The position numbers and the translations under genes were made by a program. From NCBI GenBank assembly GCA_026004875.1, contig BPJZ01000001.1, forward strand, positions 126,001 to 190,000: a DNA stretch of 64,000 nucleotides, given 5' to 3'. The notes beneath the pieces were generated by a model. The model saw only the letters and a list, made by a program, of their open reading frames with translations, searched no databases and had not been told where the DNA came from. This DNA is from Candidatus Poribacteria bacterium. GTDB lineage: Bacteria; Poribacteria; WGA-4E; GCA-2687025. Positions 60,101 to 64,000 of this stretch are shown here, piece by piece. Positions within the stretch are counted from its first letter, which is position 1. Every line of letters starts with the position of its first letter.

Positions 60101-60894
60101 GGCGTGGGGCCCTCCAGACCTCCAGGGAGACGAATCGGAGCCACCTCTCCGACGCGGCGGAGGACCGATTCCAATCCATAAGGCTGTTGTGTTTCAGCGT
60201 ATCGTGTCCCGCGGCGGCTCCACCCCCTGACCGGGCCGACAACCGCTGAAGCCAACAGCGGTGAGGAAAGCCCGTGAGCCGGAATCTTCCAGGAGATCTC
60301 AACGGCCTCCGGGCTAATCGGCAACAGCTCGCCAGCGGGGCTGAGCGGGGGGGCCTCCGAGACCGCCGGAACGACCGGAGGGGTTGTCGGCGGCCGAGAG
60401 TCGGGGCGAACCAGCACTACGGGGACGACCCCAGCGTCAGCGGCGCGCTTTTGGGGCTGCGGGGCGCTCTGTCGCGCGGCCCAGCTGGGGGTCGTAGCGG
60501 TGGCCGTCATGGGCTCCGGCTCGAGCCACTCCCAAGACGTCCAGGAGCCCTCTTCCGGAGAGTTGGGAACGCGGACCATCCACAACCCCAGGGCCAAAAG
60601 CAGCAACGCCGCCGCAGCGGCGATCCACCCGATCGCTCGGCCCGGCCGTGTGCGGTGAACGGCTCGTTCCACCGTACGGGCGGTCATCGTCTCCCAGTAG
60701 CCTTCCGGCGGCTCGGTCCAGGCGGCTAACCGGAAGAAGCGGAGCCAGGCTTCCGAAGCCCGCGCCCAGCGGGCACAGGCGGTGCACTCGCTCAAGTGAC
60801 GCTGAACCCGTCGGAGCTCCTCCGGCGAAGCCATCCCCACCTCACAACGTTCTGCCATCGCACGCACCCGCGAACAGCGTTCGGGAATGCTCAT
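60097..60894 (-). CDS. Zinc-finger anti-sigma factor, transmembrane
   Basis: A 265-residue membrane anti-sigma factor. The N-terminal zinc-binding motif H-x3-C-x2-C appears as HLSECTACARWA (about residue 33). One membrane helix follows (about 88-108, IAAAAALLLLALGLWMV). The C-terminal 150 residues are Pro-rich and presumably periplasmic, with no recognised sensor fold. The ATG overlaps the ECF sigma stop by 4 bases, the usual coupling for a cognate pair, so it likely binds and inhibits that sigma factor. Confidence 0.85.
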   Translation of the reverse strand: MSIPERCSRVRAMAERCEVGMASPEELRRVQRHLSECTACARWARASEAWLRFFRLAAWTEPPEGYWETMTARTVERAVHRTRPGRAIGWIAAAAALLLLALGLWMVRVPNSPEEGSWTSWEWLEPEPMTATATTPSWAARQSAPQPQKRAADAGVVPVVLVRPDSRPPTTPPVVPAVSEAPPLSPAGELLPISPEAVEISWKIPAHGLSSPLLASAVVGPVRGWSRRGTRYAETQQPYGLESVLRRVGEVAPIRLPGGLEGPTP

Positions 60895-61493
60895 CGAGCT
60901 TCCCCTTCCCGATCCGAGGCGAACAGGGGTTCAAGACGTTCCCGCAACTGGCGCCGTGCGGCATAGAGCCGAGAGCGAACCGTTCCCTCGGGGATCTGAA
61001 GGATGCGGGCCACCTCCGGCGCCGAGAGCCCCTCCAGGTCGGCTAAGACGACCACCGCACGCAGTCGGGGAGAGAGCGCCTCGATCGCCTCCCGGACCTG
61101 CTCCCGCATCTCGTCCCATTCGACCTTGGAGTGAGGCGAGGGTAGCGCGGGACGGTTCGCCCGATGGACCCATCGGCGCAAAAACTGGAGCCGTCGGTTT
61201 CGCGCCCGGAGGTGGTTCAGCGCCGCGTTGACTGTGGCGCGGTAGAGCCAGGTGGTCAGCGCCGCGTCGCCCCGGAACTGCTCCAAGCGCTCGAAGGTCC
61301 GGCAGAAGACCTCCTGAACCACATCGTCGGCGTCCTCGTGGCTGCCGACCATCTGGCGAGCGACGCGATAGACCCGCTCGCGGTGCTTCACCACCAGCTC
61401 CCGAAAGGCCGCCACCTGGGGCGACTCTTGGTCCAAAGTCTCCCCTTTGGCGATCGCGGCCCAGCTCGCCGTGAGTTCCTTTTCTGCGCTCAT
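60891..61493 (-). CDS. ECF sigma factor
   Basis: A 200-residue group IV sigma factor. Region 2 (about 30-100) includes GSHEDADDVVQEVFCRTFE and ALTTWLYRATVNAALNHLR. Region 4 (about 140-190) has LSPRLRAVVVLADLEGLSAP, EVARILQIPEGTVRSRLYAA. I start at ATG 61493 with GAGGTG just upstream rather than GTG 61544, which has no ribosome-binding site. It is coupled to the anti-sigma gene. Its target promoters cannot be told from the window. Confidence 0.9.
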   Translation of the reverse strand: MSAEKELTASWAAIAKGETLDQESPQVAAFRELVVKHRERVYRVARQMVGSHEDADDVVQEVFCRTFERLEQFRGDAALTTWLYRATVNAALNHLRARNRRLQFLRRWVHRANRPALPSPHSKVEWDEMREQVREAIEALSPRLRAVVVLADLEGLSAPEVARILQIPEGTVRSRLYAARRQLRERLEPLFASDREGEAR

Positions 61494-61562
61494 GGACACC
61501 TCGACGTTGAATCCTTGCCGCGCAGCCTCTCGTCTTTTAGACACCGATCGGTGCGCAATCGT

Positions 61563-62765
61563 TCACTCGTTTTGGGCCAACTTCCGACGGAGCAGCTCAA
61601 TGCGTCGGTCCAGATCGCCGCTGAACCCTTGGAGGACGTTCAGTGCCCGCCGGGCCAGATCGGTCCGTCCCTCGGCAATTCGGTTGTCCGCCCAGCGGAG
61701 CATCTCTTCGATCGCCGGAGGGCCGTACTCTTCCCAGGCTTTTTTGGCCGTCTCGCGGGCTAAGTCGGTCGCGCCAACGTGTAGATAACAGAAGGTCAGG
61801 GTGCGCAACAACTCCTGATCGTACGCTCCCATCCAAAGGGTGCGCTCCAGACAGGCGCCTGCCTTCTCGACCTCGCCGATCTGGTAGTAGAGCATCCCCA
61901 AGGCCTTCAGGGCATCGTCCAGGTTGGAACCGGTCGTGCTCAGGTTCTCTTTCAGGTCCTCGCCGCCGAACAGGTCGCCCGTCTCGTACATCAGCTCGCG
62001 CGGGTTGTAGCCGAAGGTTGGCGAAGGGGTCCAAGAGCGGAGCTCCTCCCAGGCGTTGGGCCGAGAGGGGGGACCAAAGCGGACCCGTTCCGGGGCGTCG
62101 TCCAGACGTCGGGCCTCGTCCACATCGCGCGGAGGCACCTGAAAGGAGCCCGCTTCGGTCTGCCGCACCACCTGGACCGAAGCGACGGCCTCCGGATCGA
62201 GCGGCACTTCGGCTCCGCCGCTGCGGAGGGCTTCCATCTGCCGGTAGACTGCTGCGACGCGTCCGTCTTGGGGATAGGCGCGGACGAACTCCTCATAGGC
62301 ACGAAGCGCGTTCGCCGGTTGCTCGAGCCGCTCGTAGGTGGCGGCCAGCCAAAGCCGGGCCTCCGCGTCGAAGGGGCTGCCGGAGTAGTCCAGGATAACG
62401 CGCAGGAAAGCCCGCCGCGCCGACTCATACTCCGCGCGGCGAAAGGCCTCCTGGCCGAGATGCCACCAAGCTTCGGCTAAAAAGCCAGGCTGCCGACACT
62501 CTTGGACGACCGCACGGTATTGGGCCAACGCTTCTTCGGGGCGATTGAGCGCTTCGTGATAAAGCCGGGCCAGCCGAACCCGTGCTTCGCAACGCACCGG
62601 CCCGGGGGGCTCCTGAGCGATAATCGTCTCATAGCGGGCGGCGGCGGTCGCCGCGTCTCCGGACTGTTCCGCCATCTGGGCAAGCTGCATCTGCATCGCC
62701 CCAGAGGAGCAACCGGCTAAGAAAAGAAAGAGCAACAGGAACAGGCGAATCGGAGCTGTGATCAC
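61563..62765 (-). CDS. TPR lipoprotein
   Basis: A 400-residue lipoprotein (lipobox LAGC about residue 18, after LFLLLFLF). TPR-like repeats fill about 25-165 (AATAAARYETIIAQEP, YESARRAFLRVILDYSGSPF, ANALRAYEEFVRAYPQ) and a second set lies near the C-terminus (LYYQIGEVEKAGACLERTL). The architecture recalls BamD-like outer-membrane lipoproteins, but it is longer and lacks clear BamD identity. I use GTG 62765, in a GTGA overlap with the upstream stop, like other pairs here. Probably part of the envelope operon that ends with the giant TPR gene. Confidence 0.75.
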   Translation of the reverse strand: MITAPIRLFLLLFLFLAGCSSGAMQMQLAQMAEQSGDAATAAARYETIIAQEPPGPVRCEARVRLARLYHEALNRPEEALAQYRAVVQECRQPGFLAEAWWHLGQEAFRRAEYESARRAFLRVILDYSGSPFDAEARLWLAATYERLEQPANALRAYEEFVRAYPQDGRVAAVYRQMEALRSGGAEVPLDPEAVASVQVVRQTEAGSFQVPPRDVDEARRLDDAPERVRFGPPSRPNAWEELRSWTPSPTFGYNPRELMYETGDLFGGEDLKENLSTTGSNLDDALKALGMLYYQIGEVEKAGACLERTLWMGAYDQELLRTLTFCYLHVGATDLARETAKKAWEEYGPPAIEEMLRWADNRIAEGRTDLARRALNVLQGFSGDLDRRIELLRRKLAQNE

Positions 62766-63031
62766 GATCGCATCGTCCACAGGTAGACCGCGGCGATTCC
62801 CGCCCCAAACGCGAGGAGCCCGGTGATCGCCCAGAGGAGCCCGACCCCGATCCAGGCCCAGAAGTAACGGGGCTGAGCGGATCGCTCCCAGAACCGATCG
62901 GCGCGGTTGACCGGCTCGTTGGGAACAAGCTCAACGCGCTCCAGTGAGCGGGGGCTCCGCCCGGCGAGCCGGGCCGCGTCTTGGCGGAGCTGCCCTGCCA
63001 GAGCCTTCCGTTCGGAGGAGAGCGGTCCCAT
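62762..63031 (-). CDS. Small membrane protein opening the TPR/sigma operon
   Basis: An 89-residue protein with one or two membrane helices at the C-terminus (about 58-83, FWAWIGVGLLWAITGLLAFG). The first half is basic and polar (ALAGQLRQDAARLAGRSPRS) and probably cytoplasmic. No family recognised. Its TGA overlaps the start of the TPR lipoprotein. There is no strong ribosome-binding site, so the exact start is moderately certain. Confidence 0.6.
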   Translation of the reverse strand: MGPLSSERKALAGQLRQDAARLAGRSPRSLERVELVPNEPVNRADRFWERSAQPRYFWAWIGVGLLWAITGLLAFGAGIAAVYLWTMRS

Positions 63032-63122
63032 CGTCTCGTTTCTTCTGTCTTTCCGCGATCCTCAAGCCTTCGACCGGCACGACGTCCAGGCGCGCCTCTT
63101 CTCTTTAACAAGACTGCCTTTC

Positions 63123-63151
63123 AGTGTACCGAAATAGCGTCAAACGCTCAA
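63123..63151 (-). promoter_or_regulatory. Candidate promoter for the TPR/ECF-sigma operon
   Basis: On the minus strand TTGAGC and TACACT (4/6 each) are 17 bases apart, about 92 bases before the ATG at 63031. The 188-base gap to the divergent TPR gene holds no other gene. Confidence 0.35.
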
Positions 63152-63219
63152 GCTTCAGCGGCGTTAAGATAAACAAGGAAACCGGCTGTTGGGTCCGTCA
63201 AGCAGGAGGTGTAAGCGCG

Positions 63220-64000
63220 ATGAGGTGGCAGCGACGGTTGTGGGCAGGGATCGCGTGGGCGCTGGCGTTTGGCGCTCTCCTGCCCCTGGGAGCGCAGACG
63301 CAGGAGGAGATGCAGCTGCTTGAGGCCGCGAAGTCGCAGCTCGCGCGAGAGTACCGAGAGGGGGAGGTCTCCCTCAAGAAGCTCGATGAAATTCTTGATC
63401 GCATGGCCGAAAAGGGCCTCTTAGAAGCGGCGGTCGAGTTCTTTGGGGAGCGTATCAGCAAGAACCCCTCGGAGGTGAAGGCCTCCTTTGGGCTTGGCGG
63501 AGCCTTTCTCCGACTGGCCCGCTCTGGAGGGGAGGGGAACGCTGCCGAGTCGGCCCGCGAGTATCTGGCCGAGGCGTTCCGGGCCTATCCGAGTGAGGAG
63601 CTGGCCCGGCTGCGGTTGGTCGAAGCCCATCTGCTGCTCAACGAACCCGAAGAGGCACTTTCGTTGCTCCGTTCACTCCTGGACCCGGAAGAGGGACGGC
63701 CCCAGCGAAGCGCGCTCGCCTTTCGGCTGGCGGCGGAGGCGGCCCTCCAACAGCGAGACCTGGAAGGAGCGCTCGGCTACCTCCGCGAAGCGATCGCTGA
63801 AGACCCTGGCGACGTGAAGACCCGTCTGGAACTAGTCGGGCTGCTCCGTCGGATGGGTCGGCTCAAGGAGGCCGCCGAAGAGCTGGGCCAAGTGCTCCGG
63901 CGGGAACGGCGAAACCCGGAGATCTACTACGAGCTGGGGAAGCTTTACGCCCAGATGAACGATCCAGACCAGGCGATCGAAATGTATCGGCGGGCGGCCC
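63220..64000 (+). CDS. Secreted TPR protein, 3' end beyond the window
   Basis: The first 260 residues are visible and the frame is open at base 64000. A signal peptide covers about residues 7-26 (LWAGIAWALAFGALLPLG, then AQTQ). The mature part is TPR-like (EGALGYLREAIAEDPGD, LKEAAEELGQVLRRERRNPE, YYELGKLYAQMNDPDQAIEM). AGGAGGTG lies 9 bases before the ATG, one of the best ribosome-binding sites in the window. It is divergent from the TPR lipoprotein operon, so the two may serve the same envelope function. Confidence 0.8.
   Translation, partial: MRWQRRLWAGIAWALAFGALLPLGAQTQEEMQLLEAAKSQLAREYREGEVSLKKLDEILDRMAEKGLLEAAVEFFGERISKNPSEVKASFGLGGAFLRLARSGGEGNAAESAREYLAEAFRAYPSEELARLRLVEAHLLLNEPEEALSLLRSLLDPEEGRPQRSALAFRLAAEAALQQRDLEGALGYLREAIAEDPGDVKTRLELVGLLRRMGRLKEAAEELGQVLRRERRNPEIYYELGKLYAQMNDPDQAIEMYRRAA

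Overview
The window is gene-dense, GC-rich bacterial chromosome. It carries core genes (hisS, aspS, der, pyrG, hisA, hslVU) next to families typical of uncultured FCB/PVC-like lineages: PorV-type outer-membrane protein, FlgD-like C-terminal secretion domain, GWxTD-like and beta-propeller protein, phytanoyl-CoA dioxygenase with HEAT repeats, DUF1501/DUF1549/DUF1553 pair, DUF6785-type membrane protein, and very long TPR proteins. CsgG-like and PorV proteins imply a Gram-negative envelope. A Poribacteria-, Latescibacterota- or Planctomycete-like phylum is plausible, but I cannot place it from sequence alone. No rRNA, tRNA, CRISPR array, insertion sequence, prophage or replication origin was seen.

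Layout. 1-1764: 3' part of a secreted beta-propeller protein. 1.8-13.5 kb (+): glutathionyl-hydroquinone reductase, MazG-like hydrolase, two tandem CNNM/CorC-type membrane proteins, DUF1844 protein, AmmeMemoRadiSam proteins B and A, hisS, aspS, der, ygfZ; many starts and stops overlap by 4 bases. 13.5-15.8 kb (-): metallo-beta-lactamase-fold hydrolase and PhyH-HEAT protein. 16.0-23.5 kb (+): CsgG-like protein, XylF-like lipoprotein, then five genes of the futalosine route to menaquinone (mqnL, mqnM, mqnP, mqnA, mqnX). 24.0-27.4 kb (+): phosphoesterase, membrane protein, hslV, hslU. 27.5-30.1 kb (+): ferritin-like protein and potA-potB. 30.1-42.9 kb (-): pyrG, a giant modular secreted protein of about 3,400 residues, and a PorV-like protein. 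43.2-46.0 kb: HTH/coiled-coil protein divergent from a sigma factor, then two lone response regulators. 46.0-48.5 kb: hisA, a C26 glutamine amidotransferase, a Tat-exported aldo/keto reductase. 48.8-55.4 kb: J-domain protein, DUF1501 and DUF1549/DUF1553 proteins, DUF6785-type membrane protein. 55.5-63.0 kb (-): small membrane protein, TPR lipoprotein, ECF sigma factor, zinc-finger anti-sigma factor and a 1,504-residue TPR protein. 63.2 kb to the end: 5' part of another secreted TPR gene.

The most striking technical feature is that ten genes, several normally essential, are broken by single-base indels. I count seventeen +1 changes and one -1 change, mostly in G or C runs. Removing or adding one base restores an uninterrupted, family-consistent protein each time, so I annotate these as single genes and regard sequence error as the likeliest cause.

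Biologically, the best candidates for something new are the giant pyrG-coupled PPC/FN3/Ig protein with its PorV partner, and the ECF sigma/anti-sigma operon built around giant TPR proteins.
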